Source: AV40 sp038230255
Lineage (GTDB): Bacteria > Verrucomicrobiota > Verrucomicrobiia > Chthoniobacterales > UBA10450
Direction: 5' to 3'
DNA length: 64,000 bases
NCBI GenBank assembly: GCA_038230255.1
Contig: JBBRNP010000002.1
Coordinates: 434,001-498,000 of the forward strand
Shown here: positions 49,297 through 58,063 of the stretch, one piece after another
How the letters are laid out: each line of letters starts with the position of its first letter
Position numbering within the stretch: the first letter of the stretch is position 1
The notes under the pieces: generated by a model
Database searches by the model: none
Seen by the model: only the letters and a program-made list of their open reading frames with translations
Told to the model about the DNA's origin: nothing
Position numbers and translations under genes: made by a program

Positions 49297-50244
49297 GTGA
49301 CGACGTCGCGTTCCGCGAAGAAAGATGGCGGCAATATTTTGATCGGCACCGCGAGCTGGACCGATCCGGGTTTTGTCGCGCGGTGGTATCCAAAAAAAAT
49401 GGCGGCGCACGAACGGCTAGCCTGGTACGCGCAACATTTTGAGATGGTCGAGGTCAATTCGACTTTTTATTCAGTCCCGGACCACCGAACAGTGGAACGA
49501 TGGTGCGCGACTACGCCGGATAATTTCATTTTCGACGTCAAGCTGCATCAGCTGTTTTCGTTTCATTCGACCCAGCGAAAATTGTTGCCCCCGGCGTTGC
49601 AGCGAATTGCCCAGACCGACGCAAAAGGGAAGGTGACTTCATCACCCGAACTCCAGGATGCGCTTCTCGAATCTTTTCTGCGGCCGATGTCGATCTTGCG
49701 ATCGGCTGGAAAGCTCGGCGTGTTTTTGCTGCAGCTTTCGCCGGCGTTCTCGCCGCGGAAACATGAGCTTGGCGAACTGAAGCCGCTGATCGAAAAGCTC
49801 GCTGATTATCCGCTGGCGATTGAATTTCGAAATCGCAATTGGGCAGTCGGCGATCAACTAAGATCGACAATCGATTTTCTGCGCAAACATCGAACCGCGT
49901 TTGTAAACGTGGACGCTCCAGCGACCGATCATTTTTCAATCATGCCTTCCGATTTGAATGAGATCACGAAGCCGGAGTTCAGTTATTTGCGACTGCATGG
50001 GCGCGATGCCAAGGCGTACTTGACGGGCAAGACCGTAGCGGCGCGATTCAACTACGATTACGCGGACCAGGAGATTGACGAACTCGCAGAACGCAGTCGG
50101 AAACTCGCGCGTGAAGCGAAGGACGTGCACGTAGTGTTCAACAATAACAATCTTGATTACGCGCCGCGTGCCGCGATGCGTCTCAGAGCAGTGCTCGGTC
50201 AATCGGTCGCGTTGCCGTTGCCGCAGACACCGGAATTGTTTTAG
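49297..50244 (+). CDS. DUF72 (YecE-like) protein
   Basis: A protein of 315 residues from GTG 49297. The TIM-barrel DUF72 signatures are LIGTASWTDPGFVARWYPKK, LAWYAQHFEMVEVNSTFYSV, FDVKLHQLFSFHST and LAIEFRNRNWAVGDQLRSTI, with YLRLHGRDAKAYLTGKTVAA and VHVVFNNNN at the end. YecE-like proteins are widespread and of unknown function. The family is usually about 240-280 residues, and the extra ~40 lie between about 100 and 140. Confidence 0.88.
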   Translation: MTTSRSAKKDGGNILIGTASWTDPGFVARWYPKKMAAHERLAWYAQHFEMVEVNSTFYSVPDHRTVERWCATTPDNFIFDVKLHQLFSFHSTQRKLLPPALQRIAQTDAKGKVTSSPELQDALLESFLRPMSILRSAGKLGVFLLQLSPAFSPRKHELGELKPLIEKLADYPLAIEFRNRNWAVGDQLRSTIDFLRKHRTAFVNVDAPATDHFSIMPSDLNEITKPEFSYLRLHGRDAKAYLTGKTVAARFNYDYADQEIDELAERSRKLAREAKDVHVVFNNNNLDYAPRAAMRLRAVLGQSVALPLPQTPELF

Positions 50245-50259
50245 GTTACAGTCGCGCCC

Positions 50260-50784
50260 GTGCCACCATCGCCATCAGTTGAAGAGCGCGGAGCCGGACC
50301 GCGTTTGCCAGATTTCCTGGCTCGTAAAAAACAGTGGCTGGCCGATCACCACATGACACTCATGACGATGGCGGACACGCCGCACTCGGTCGCGCTCGGC
50401 TCAGCCATCGGAATTTTTTTCGGGTTCACACCGCTTTGGAGTTTGAAAACGCTTCTTTCCATCGTCGTCGCGTGGATATGCCGATGTAATAAGATCGCCG
50501 CCGCGATCGCCGTGACGGTGCATGATGTCCTGATTTTTGTGATGCCGGCCATTTACTTTGCCGAGTACAAGGTGGGTTGCTGGACCCTGCATCGGCCGCC
50601 GCCGGCGCATCGAATCAGGTTCCACGTCGGATTGTATGATTATTTGCACTGGAACGTGTTTCTTAAGCTGGTGTGGCCGGCGTTTATTGGATCGCTGTTT
50701 CTGGCGGTCCCATCCGCGGTCGTGGTTTATTTTGTGATGCGAATGCTGATCAGCCGGGCGCGGTCGCCCCAGACCTCGGCCTAA
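50260..50784 (+). CDS. DUF2062 membrane protein
   Basis: A protein of 174 residues from GTG 50260. DUF2062 pattern: PHSVALGSAIGIFFGFTPLW, SLKTLLSIVVAWICRCNKIA and a final helix FIGSLFLAVPSAVVVYFVMR. Three to four membrane spans. Function unknown. 15 nt after the DUF72 gene, so possibly co-transcribed. Confidence 0.85.
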   Translation: MPPSPSVEERGAGPRLPDFLARKKQWLADHHMTLMTMADTPHSVALGSAIGIFFGFTPLWSLKTLLSIVVAWICRCNKIAAAIAVTVHDVLIFVMPAIYFAEYKVGCWTLHRPPPAHRIRFHVGLYDYLHWNVFLKLVWPAFIGSLFLAVPSAVVVYFVMRMLISRARSPQTSA

Positions 50785-50905
50785 GGAGCGTTTCCGCAGG
50801 CGCCGCGACACTTTTTCTCCTTCGAAGGCACGGGAGTTGCATCAAAAGCGCGAAACGGCTCGCCTTGTGCCCCAAGTAGGCCCGACGCGGCCAGCATTAA
50901 ATCCT

Positions 50906-51595
50906 ATGAAACCAGTTATCGTTATCGCTTCAAGCCTTCTGCTTTGCTCATGCGCCGACATGTATGTCACCAAGACCGATGTGGCGACGCCCGGCGGCCG
51001 CAATGTTGCCGCTATCGACGCCAAGGACTATGGCTCGAAGGGCGTCCACATGATCACCAATAATTGTGGAGTGGGGGCGAGCGATCCGACCGCCATCTAT
51101 ATTAGACCGTTCTGCATCGACACTGCGGTCTTTAAAGGCGACGAGGCTCTGAGCGACGGGGAGATGCCGATTCGTAAAGCACTGTCACCAGTGGAGTTTG
51201 CTCACGATTTGAAGGAGCAACTGGAAAAAATTGCACCGGCTAGAATTTTGAAGGACACGGAAACACCGCGCACTGGTTGGCTGGTTGAGGGTCACTTTCA
51301 GCTGATCGACGGGGGAGATCCCTATGCTCGCTTTTTTGCCGGGTGTTTTGGCGCCGGCCAGTCGTTTCTGGCGCTGCACGTCAGGATAATCGATGTCGAT
51401 CGGGGTACCGTCGTTTACGAATTCGACATTGCTGGCGGGAGCCGCTTCCAAGGCAGGCACGGAACGGTTCGTGCGAGCGGTCTCGGTCGGGCAACGCATT
51501 TCGATCTCGTCAATGCGGCCGAGCGAATCTATCTGACTTTGAGCGCGAATCCTTACCGTTACGGCGATCGCGCCAACGTCAGTTTGCCTGAATAA
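50906..51595 (+). CDS. Putative DUF4410-type lipoprotein
   Basis: A protein of 229 residues from ATG 50906. Signal with lipobox SLLLCSCADM (Cys 13 or 15). The longer frame from 50837 adds only noise. The body has IRPFCIDTAVFKGDEALSDG, PVEFAHDLKEQLEKIAPARI and GWLVEGHFQLIDGGDPYARF followed by LHVRIIDVDRGTVVYEFDIA, the pattern of DUF4410 proteins. Outer-membrane anchored, function unknown. Confidence 0.7.
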   Translation: MKPVIVIASSLLLCSCADMYVTKTDVATPGGRNVAAIDAKDYGSKGVHMITNNCGVGASDPTAIYIRPFCIDTAVFKGDEALSDGEMPIRKALSPVEFAHDLKEQLEKIAPARILKDTETPRTGWLVEGHFQLIDGGDPYARFFAGCFGAGQSFLALHVRIIDVDRGTVVYEFDIAGGSRFQGRHGTVRASGLGRATHFDLVNAAERIYLTLSANPYRYGDRANVSLPE

Positions 51596-51669
51596 GTCGT
51601 CGTCGCGTTTTTCGCGGGTTGCCAACTGATCGGCGGCGATTAACGTCCTGCCGTCTCAAACCGTCGCTC

Positions 51670-52617
51670 GTGACTCTTGCCCGCCGCCTTGCCATCATTA
51701 CCGTCGCGCTTCTCTTTGCCGCACTCCGTTCGGCTTTTGCCGCGCAAGCCTACGTCATTGTCGATGCGCAGACCGGAGTCGTTTTACAGGAACACGAATC
51801 GAAACAGAAACGTCAGATCGGCAGTTTGACGAAAATAGCTACCGCGATGGTTGTTCTCGATTGGGCGGAACACAAAGGAGGTAATCTCAATCAGACCGTC
51901 GTGATTCCTCCTTCCGCGTTTGCGGGCACCTTGGAAAACAACATCGGCTTTGAGCCCGGAGATGAAATTGCGCTGCGGGAGTTGCTTTACGCCGCCCTGG
52001 TTCAATCGGACAACGTTTCTGCCTACACGCTCGCGAGTTATGTTGGATCGATCATTCAAGGGCCGTTGCCGGCCGGTCAGAAATCGAAACTGACCGCAGT
52101 CGATGTCTTCGTCACCCAGATGAACGCGCTGGCCAAACAATTGAAAATGGAACGGACGCGTTTTGTGAATCCGCACGGCGTCGACCAAAACGTGAAACCG
52201 CTGCCGTACTCAACCGCTGAAGATCTGGCCCGACTGACGCAGTATGCTCTGAACAAAGCGAGCTTTCGGTTTTACATCTCCCAAAAGGAACGACAGATAT
52301 CGTTTCGTCACGCAGGAAAAGAGCGGCGCTATAATTTGCGAAACACTAACGAACTTCTCGGCTCCCAAGGGATCGATGGTGTGAAAACCGGAAGGACTGC
52401 GCGAGCGGGCGAATGTTTGGTTCTTTCGGCGGTCCGCGAATCGGAAATCGTAAAAGAAGGACAAGGCGTCAGGATTTTTCCGCGGCGCATCGTCGTTGTC
52501 TTGCTCGGCAGCAACAGTCGATTTGCCGAAGGCGGCCAACTCATTGGCCAAGGCTGGCAGCTCTACGATCAGTGGGCCGCCGGCGGCAGGCTTGTCGACC
52601 CGAAAAAAAAGCTTTGA
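51670..52617 (+). CDS. D-alanyl-D-alanine carboxypeptidase (PBP5/6-like, S11)
   Basis: A protein of about 315 residues. GTG 51670 begins a good signal peptide (LARRLAIITVALLFAALRSA). The ORF can also start at TTG 51619. The three catalytic boxes are present: SLTK in RQIGSLTKIATAMVVLDWAE, SDN in LVQSDNVSAY and KTG in IDGVKTGRTARAGECLV. It trims the terminal D-Ala from peptidoglycan peptides in the periplasm. It ends without the usual C-terminal PBP5 beta domain and amphipathic anchor helix, so it may be soluble. Confidence 0.88.
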   Translation: MTLARRLAIITVALLFAALRSAFAAQAYVIVDAQTGVVLQEHESKQKRQIGSLTKIATAMVVLDWAEHKGGNLNQTVVIPPSAFAGTLENNIGFEPGDEIALRELLYAALVQSDNVSAYTLASYVGSIIQGPLPAGQKSKLTAVDVFVTQMNALAKQLKMERTRFVNPHGVDQNVKPLPYSTAEDLARLTQYALNKASFRFYISQKERQISFRHAGKERRYNLRNTNELLGSQGIDGVKTGRTARAGECLVLSAVRESEIVKEGQGVRIFPRRIVVVLLGSNSRFAEGGQLIGQGWQLYDQWAAGGRLVDPKKKL

Positions 52618-52630
52618 TTGTGTCTTCGTC

Positions 52631-53707
52631 ATGAAGACACGGGTCGGCATTCTCACCAGCGGCGGCGACTGTCCGGGGCTCAACGCCGTCTTGCGTGGTG
52701 TCGTTCTCGCCGGCGAAAAACTTGGCTGGGAAGTGATCGGATTTCGCGATGGCTTCGAAGGCCTCCTCCCGCCCGGCGATTTCGTTGTGCTCGATCGCAA
52801 AGGGACGGAAGGGATCCTGGCGCTCGGTGGAACGATGATTGGGACGACGAACCGTGGCCATTTTATTGCCAAAGTCGGCGCGGGCGATCGCGCCGTAGTT
52901 GCCGGTGAAGTCATCGCGCGCGCTAAGACAGTTCTGCAAGAGTTGCAGATCAAAGCCCTCGTCATCGTCGGTGGAGACGGTTCGATGACGACAGCGATGC
53001 AAATGCAGGAGGCCGGCATCAATTGCATCGGTGTTCCGAAGACGATCGACAACGACATCGAAGCGACAGCGATGACATTCGGATTTGATTCAGCGGTCGC
53101 CGAAGTGATGGACGCACTCGATCGTTTACACACCACGGCGACAAGCCATAAGCGCGTGATGGTCGTCGAGGTGATGGGACGCCATGCCGGGTGGATCGCG
53201 CTCCACGGCGGCATCGCGGGCGGCGCTGACATTATCCTGATTCCGGAGATCCCGTTTGATTACGACAAAATTGCCACGGCAATAAAGCAGCGCGACGCGG
53301 CGGGCAGATTGGCCTCGCTCGTGGTTGTCGCCGAAGGCGCGCGGCCAAAGGATGGACAGCAGATCAAACGCGATATAGAAGGCGGCGAATTTCGACTGGG
53401 CGGAATTGGGGACGTTGTTGCGCACGAAATTGCGGAACGCACTGGAAAAGAAACGCGAGCGTGTGTCCTCGGCCATTTGCAACGTGGCGGCCCGCCGACC
53501 ACCCTCGACCGCATTCTTGGCACGCGGTTCGGGGTCAAAGCCGTGCAATTGGCGAACGAAGGTCACTTTGGCTCAATGGTCAGCTATCAGAATTATCAAG
53601 TGCGGCACGTTCCGATCGCCGACGCCGTGAACCGCTTGCGCCTGGTCCCGCCGCACGGCGAAATGGTGCAGACCGCTCGCGACGTCGACATCTCGTTCGG
53701 CGATTAG
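52631..53707 (+). CDS. pfkA: 6-phosphofructokinase (group III, G104/K124 type)
   Basis: A protein of 358 residues from ATG 52631. Motifs: GILTSGGDCPGLNAVLRGVV, GTTNRGHFIAK, VIVGGDGSMTTAMQMQE, GVPKTIDNDIEATAMTFGFD, VVEVMGRHAGWIALHGGIAG, IPEIPFDYDKI and LGHLQRGGPPTTLDRILGTR. GGDG (Gly at the E. coli 104 position) predicts ATP use, while PKTIDND (Lys at 124) is shared with PPi-dependent enzymes. This mix defines group III PFKs, as in Streptomyces. It phosphorylates fructose 6-phosphate in glycolysis. Confidence 0.93.
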   Translation: MKTRVGILTSGGDCPGLNAVLRGVVLAGEKLGWEVIGFRDGFEGLLPPGDFVVLDRKGTEGILALGGTMIGTTNRGHFIAKVGAGDRAVVAGEVIARAKTVLQELQIKALVIVGGDGSMTTAMQMQEAGINCIGVPKTIDNDIEATAMTFGFDSAVAEVMDALDRLHTTATSHKRVMVVEVMGRHAGWIALHGGIAGGADIILIPEIPFDYDKIATAIKQRDAAGRLASLVVVAEGARPKDGQQIKRDIEGGEFRLGGIGDVVAHEIAERTGKETRACVLGHLQRGGPPTTLDRILGTRFGVKAVQLANEGHFGSMVSYQNYQVRHVPIADAVNRLRLVPPHGEMVQTARDVDISFGD

Positions 53708-53735
53708 ACGTCGATCTTGTGATCGGAAGAAAACA

Positions 53736-53818
53736 CCCAACGCTGAACGCCCAACATCCAATATCGAATTCAGATTCTGCCTTTAACATTGGGCGTTGGA
53801 CGTTGGACGTTGGACGTT
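53736..53818. repeat. Intergenic repeat, CAACGCCCAAC/TTGGGCGTTG type
   Basis: AACGCTGAACGCCCAACATC on the left and ATTGGGCGTTGGACGTTGGA with further GGACGTT units on the right form an imperfect inverted repeat between pfkA and argG. The 175-bp gap between these genes has no ORF. Confidence 0.7.
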
Positions 53819-53882
53819 TTCTGTTGTCCATCGAGGTCGTTTTTAGTTGCGATCTACGATCAACGCCCAACTATCTACCGCG

Positions 53883-55178
53883 ATGAAAATTGTCCTCGCA
53901 TATTCAGGCGGACTCGACACCTCAGTCATTCTTCGGTGGCTCAAAGAAAATTATAAGGCGGAGATCATCGCTTTTTGCGCGGACATTGGTCAGGAAGAAG
54001 AACTCGCCGGTCTTGAAGAGAAGGCGCTGAAGACCGGTGCCTCGAAGTGTGTGATCGAAGATCTCCAGGACGAGTTCGCCCGCGATTTCATTTTTCCAAT
54101 GTTCCAGGCCGGCGCGATTTACGAGAATCAATATTTTCTCGGGACCAGCATCGCTCGGCCGCTGATTGCGAAACGAATGGTCGAGATCGCACGCGCTGAA
54201 AAAGCGGCTGCGATTGCGCACGGCGCAACGGGGAAGGGGAACGATCAGGTCCGTTTTGAATTAACCGCTGCTGCGCTCGCGCCCGAGTTACAAGTCATCG
54301 CGCCGTGGCGGGAAGAACGGTTCCGTAAACAATTTCCGGGGCGGACCGAGATGATCGCATTCGCCAAGGCCAACAAGATCCCGATCGAAGCGAGCGCGGA
54401 GAAACCGTACTCCACCGACAGAAATCTTCTCCACATCAGCTTCGAAAGTGGCGTGCTGGAAGATCCCTGGTTCGACGCGAGCTCAAAAAAAATGCGCGGC
54501 ATGTATAGACTCAGCGTCGCGCCGGAAGACGCGCCCAACGAACCGGAACATGTCGATCTTGCATTTGAAAACGGCAATTGCGTCTCCGTTTTCGTTGGAG
54601 GGACACGCGCCGTCGTGTCCCAAAATGACGCCAGTGCGGCTCGCACCGCCGACAGCGCGGCGCCCTCCATGTCGCCGCTGGGCGTGATGCAGACGCTGAA
54701 CAAGCTCGGCGGCAAACACGGGATCGGCCGGGTCGATATCGTCGAGAACCGTTTTGTGGGAATGAAAGGCCGCGGCGTTTACGAGACACCCGGTGGCGCG
54801 ATTCTCCATTTCGCCCATCGCCAAATGGAAACGCTGACGATGGACCGCGAAGTGATGCAGCTGCGCGACAGTCTCATTCCAAAATATTCGTCTCTCGTTT
54901 ACAATGGCTTTTGGTTTTCGCCCGAACGCGAAGCGCTTCAGGCGCTCGTCACTGAAACGCAACGCGACGTCACCGGCGTCATTAGGCTGAAGCTTTACAA
55001 AGGCAACATCATCGTTGCCGGCCGCAAGAGTCCGAAAAGTCTATATGACCCAAACATCGCGACGATGGAGGCTGCCGAATCAGCCTACGATCAAAGCGAC
55101 GCGACTGGATTCATTCAATTGAATGCGCTCAGGTTGAAATTGCGGGCGGTTTTGAAATCGCGCGACGAGTCCGGTTAA
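53883..55178 (+). CDS. argG: Argininosuccinate synthase
   Basis: A protein of 431 residues from ATG 53883. ATP-binding loop VLAYSGGLDTSVILRWLKEN, FCADIGQEEELAGLEEKALK, LGTSIARPLIAKRMVEIARA, HGATGKGNDQVRFELTAAAL and VENRFVGMKGRGVYETPGGA are all standard. It joins citrulline and aspartate in arginine synthesis. Normal length is about 400. Residues about 238-262 (VGGTRAVVSQNDASAARTAD onward) are extra, inserted just before MSPLGVMQTLNKLGGKHG. They are encoded by a 74-bp palindromic repeat at 54596-54669 kept in frame. The reading frame stays open on both sides, so the enzyme may work. Confidence 0.94.
   Translation: MKIVLAYSGGLDTSVILRWLKENYKAEIIAFCADIGQEEELAGLEEKALKTGASKCVIEDLQDEFARDFIFPMFQAGAIYENQYFLGTSIARPLIAKRMVEIARAEKAAAIAHGATGKGNDQVRFELTAAALAPELQVIAPWREERFRKQFPGRTEMIAFAKANKIPIEASAEKPYSTDRNLLHISFESGVLEDPWFDASSKKMRGMYRLSVAPEDAPNEPEHVDLAFENGNCVSVFVGGTRAVVSQNDASAARTADSAAPSMSPLGVMQTLNKLGGKHGIGRVDIVENRFVGMKGRGVYETPGGAILHFAHRQMETLTMDREVMQLRDSLIPKYSSLVYNGFWFSPEREALQALVTETQRDVTGVIRLKLYKGNIIVAGRKSPKSLYDPNIATMEAAESAYDQSDATGFIQLNALRLKLRAVLKSRDESG
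54596..54669. repeat. 74-bp palindromic repeat inserted in frame within argG
   Basis: It is bounded by TGGAGGG and CCCTCCA, with inner hairpins GGGACACGCGCCGTCGTGTC (pairing GGGACAC/GTGTCCC) and a GC-rich second stem. It matches none of argG's relatives and adds about 24 codons without a stop in the argG frame. Confidence 0.85.
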
Positions 55179-56514
55179 GCCGCCCCGCGGTAAGGTGAAT
55201 GCCGGCTGCGAGCAATGCAGAATGCCACGAACCAAACAAACTCCTCGCTCGCCGTGCGAACGGTGAGCCCCATGGTTCCCTTTCAATTTCGCCGATTCGC
55301 AGTGTCTCGCCCGCGCGCTTTCGACGGCGAATTTCTTTGATCAGCGCAGACTTGTCCGCTTTTTTCCATGGACTCATCAATCCCTCAGGCAGATTAAGGC
55401 CCGCCGCGAGGAGTGCACTGGCCCATGAGCCAAATAAAATTTTAGCGCGGTTGATGAGCGAAGTTCCCCATTTTGTGCGCTCAACTTTTCGAGTCGCCAT
55501 TGATTCACCCGCTCGTTTGCGCCGCCGAATTTCGGCCAGAACAGCGGCTTTGCTCGCGCGTGGCCACGGGCTGTACTGGTGCACGGGTTTGATCCCCGCT
55601 GCGACAAGAGCAGCGTTCCACGACCCGAACAACTTCCCGGCGCGGTCGCGCAGCGCCTTTCCCCGTTTTTCGCTCGCGGCCCTGACCGAGCGCAGTGGTT
55701 CGCCTGTGCGTTTACGGCGACGAAGTTCGGCTAGAATTTTCGCCTTACTCGCCCGCGCCCATTGACTCGGCCCTGCGGTCGGCTCGATGCGGGCGGCGCG
55801 AAGCGCAGCGTTCCAGGAGCCGAAATATTTTCGCGCCGCATTTGCCAATGCGGAGTCGTCTTTCTCTCCTGGTGGATTTTCGCGGCGCTGTTTCAATCGC
55901 GCGATCACGTCTTCTCTTGTCAGATTCTCGGTCGGCCTCGCCAAACGAATCTTCTCCGGATCAAGACCAATGCCGCGCAGCGCTCTATCCCATGACCCAA
56001 AAAATTCCCTCGCTTTGATCGAGAGCGCCTGATCGCGCTCGCTCATCGAGTACAAATTCATCGGAAAATTCCGCCGGTGCAGCTCGGCCATCCGGTCGAG
56101 GACGTATTCGGGTGTCCAGACTTTTTCCCAACGAGGCAGCAGTGGGCGCTTGCGCAGCCGATGTTCAGCGATTGCGGCGCGGAGTCTCTCGCAGGTAGTT
56201 TCCGCACCGGCATATTCGCTGCGATAATCCTCCGCAATTACATCGTGCTTGCGCCGCAGATGAACATCGAGCGCGCCGAAATCTCGTCCGCAGATTTTAC
56301 AATCAATGTAATCGAGCAGCTCGATGTCGATCTTCGAATAATCGAGGCCGGCATCTTCCAGCGCGCGTTTCCAGCCCCAAAACGGCCGCACCGCATAGAC
56401 CCGCTCGATTAATTTCGGGTGATTACGTTTGACCGCAGAGATGTTCAACGGCTCACGGCCGGAATGCAGCTTGCGAATTTCGCGAATGATCTCTCTTTTG
56501 ATCGCAGTAACCAT
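55129..56514 (-). CDS. Zinc-finger protein with tandem homing-endonuclease-associated (FGSW) repeats
   Basis: About 461 residues from ATG 56514. A GTG at 56556 adds 14. Near residue 70 is a Ros/MucR-type C2H2 finger: DCKICGRDFGALDVHLRRKH followed by DVIAEDYRSEY. Then come at least five copies of a ~65-70-residue unit with the signature FGSWNAALRAAR / FGSWASALLAAG and a linker WARASKAKILAELRRRKRTG. This unit resembles the helical homing-endonuclease-associated repeat seen in DNA-binding parts of mobile nucleases. No nuclease domain is visible here. A sequence-specific DNA-binding role is inference. Its 3' end overlaps the argG 3' end by 50 nt, convergently. Confidence 0.65.
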   Translation of the reverse strand: MVTAIKREIIREIRKLHSGREPLNISAVKRNHPKLIERVYAVRPFWGWKRALEDAGLDYSKIDIELLDYIDCKICGRDFGALDVHLRRKHDVIAEDYRSEYAGAETTCERLRAAIAEHRLRKRPLLPRWEKVWTPEYVLDRMAELHRRNFPMNLYSMSERDQALSIKAREFFGSWDRALRGIGLDPEKIRLARPTENLTREDVIARLKQRRENPPGEKDDSALANAARKYFGSWNAALRAARIEPTAGPSQWARASKAKILAELRRRKRTGEPLRSVRAASEKRGKALRDRAGKLFGSWNAALVAAGIKPVHQYSPWPRASKAAVLAEIRRRKRAGESMATRKVERTKWGTSLINRAKILFGSWASALLAAGLNLPEGLMSPWKKADKSALIKEIRRRKRAGETLRIGEIEREPWGSPFARRARSLFGSWHSALLAAGIHLTAGRLNRTRRAISKPPAIST

Positions 56515-56725
56515 GAACGAATCAATGCTATCAAAGCTCTCCCTGGCCCGCGACACAATGCGCTGCGACTGAAAGTCCGCGCTGCAATCCAGTCTAATTC
56601 GCGAGAAGGCAAGCTTTCTGGCAGAGCTAAAATCTAGTTGGGCGGGAATGGTCTACGGTTACGAAATGCCAAATGTTCAGACGCGCCGATGAGTTCATGG
56701 ACACAAGAACATTGGCTTACGCGTC

Positions 56726-57424
56726 GTGACGAGGCATTATGCGTGTGTGAGTGACTCGACCGATCGCGAATACGAATATCGAAAGCAGCGCTACGATTCT
56801 TATGTAAAGGAGCGCGACGGATTGCGAGACGCCTCATTGCAAATCAGCGAGCGTTACGATAAATGGATGCTGTTTCTCTCCGGAGGCGCGCTTGCGCTCT
56901 CCGTCACATTCATCGAGAAGATTGCACCGCATCCCCGGCCGTGGAGTTTTGTTATTCTGTTGTTCGCTTGGGCACTTTTGATTATAGCGGTCGTGCTGGA
57001 ATTACATGCTCTGGCGACAAGTCAGCGCGCGCTGACTGAGCAGGTGACCCTGTTGGATAGGGAATATCAAAACTTTCTTCAGTCCCTGTCCCAAGACGAA
57101 CACGCCGTCGCCGTTGGCCCCGTCGGTTCCCCGGCAACTGCCGAGAACGAGTACGTGGCGAAGACACGAACACTTAACGCTTGGTCGCTAAGATCATTTG
57201 TTACGGGTATAATCTTGCTTTGCCTTTTCTCGGCGCTCAACCTACCTTACACGGAGAGAAAAGGTCATATGGGTGCTGCAGCAAAAGAGAGGCTATCAAA
57301 GGGAAGTTTTGTTCCCCCAAGGAACGTTTTGCCCCCGCCGCCCCCGCCTGACAGTACTGAACCGGCAATTAATTCACGTCCAGAGCCCGCATTGCCAACA
57401 CCGCCTGCGCCTTCACCGCCGTAG
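56726..57424 (+). CDS. Membrane protein with proline-rich tail, unknown
   Basis: 232 residues if read from GTG 56726. A GTG at 56747 is also possible. It has a charged N-terminal helix (REYEYRKQRYDSYVKERDGL), two close hydrophobic spans (about 48-67 and 75-98), a coiled segment (TEQVTLLDREYQNFLQSLSQ), a third span (about 155-175) and a Pro/Ser-rich tail with a PPPPPP run. The layout recalls small two- or three-helix membrane effectors such as SLATT proteins, but I cannot assign a family. Confidence 0.55.
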   Translation: MTRHYACVSDSTDREYEYRKQRYDSYVKERDGLRDASLQISERYDKWMLFLSGGALALSVTFIEKIAPHPRPWSFVILLFAWALLIIAVVLELHALATSQRALTEQVTLLDREYQNFLQSLSQDEHAVAVGPVGSPATAENEYVAKTRTLNAWSLRSFVTGIILLCLFSALNLPYTERKGHMGAAAKERLSKGSFVPPRNVLPPPPPPDSTEPAINSRPEPALPTPPAPSPP

Positions 57425-57459
57425 CGCTGAATTTCAAGGCGAACTGAGTCGCGGTGTTG

Positions 57460-57612
57460 TTACAGCAGCTCCGTCTGTTTCTCGCGCGCGAATTCGCGTG
57501 CGGCCATGGCAAAAGGATTTAGCTGTGGCGGCGCATCGACGCGTTCGGTGCTGTCGAGCAAGCCTTCGACAGTGAGAATTCGGAGGCGCGGATAATCTTT
57601 TCCGAGCCTCAC
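57460..57612 (-). pseudogene. C-terminal remnant of a DNA methyltransferase (putative)
   Basis: A 50-residue frame from GTG 57612 (RLGKDYPRLRILTVEGLLDS, then PPQLNPFAMAAREFAREKQT) resembles the tail of site-specific DNA methyltransferases, where an ILTVEGLL(N/D)(G/S) segment is common. No catalytic motifs are included. It overlaps the preceding ORF stop (GTGA). Confidence 0.4.
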
Positions 57613-57848
57613 GATCTTTGCTTTTTGCCGGAGTTAAAGGTTAAGAGCTTGTCCCAATCTATTGAGCCATCGGGGTTGCAAAAATCGGCAATGAATTGCT
57701 CTGTGAAACGATTTAGCACTTTCGCATATTCAATTGCGAATTCCTCGTTGCGCTCCTTCGCACGGAAGCCAATCGGGACGATGATCCGACGGTAAAGATC
57801 GGCATCGCCAGATAGAAATTCCCAGAATGCTTGTCCGGCCAATTTCAC
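57609..57848 (-). pseudogene. C-terminal remnant of a type II restriction endonuclease (putative)
   Basis: 79 residues. AGQAFWEFLSGDADLYRRII and ERNEEFAIEYAKVLNRFTEQ followed by FCNPDGSIDWDKLLTFNSGK look like the C-terminal end of a PmeII-like restriction enzyme. I am working from memory and the call is weak. The catalytic part is missing. The frame is open a little upstream (EDKGDYVKLAG), again without a start, as expected for a truncated gene. Confidence 0.4.
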
Positions 57849-57871
57849 GTAGTCGCCTTTATCCTCGGTTG

Positions 57872-58063
57872 TTAGGCCGCCACATCAATGTATCGATTAA
57901 TGGCGTTTTCTATCGCGCCGGACCAGTCGATGAAATCGCCGAGCGATTTTTCCAGCACAGCAATCTCCTCGTCCATTAGTCGACGATCGAGAACTCTTTC
58001 AGACACGTCTTGCAGGTCAGCTACATTAATCGAGTAGATGATCTTGTTCTCACGATATTTCAT
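57872..58063 (-). CDS. Small hypothetical protein
   Basis: 63 residues from ATG 58063 (AGGAG five nt upstream), preferred over the frame start at 58093. Acidic and helical: DLQDVSERVLDRRLMDEEIA and SLGDFIDWSGAIENAINRYI. I do not recognise it. It overlaps the HNH gene end by 14 nt and is probably co-transcribed with it. Confidence 0.5.
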   Translation of the reverse strand: MKYRENKIIYSINVADLQDVSERVLDRRLMDEEIAVLEKSLGDFIDWSGAIENAINRYIDVAA

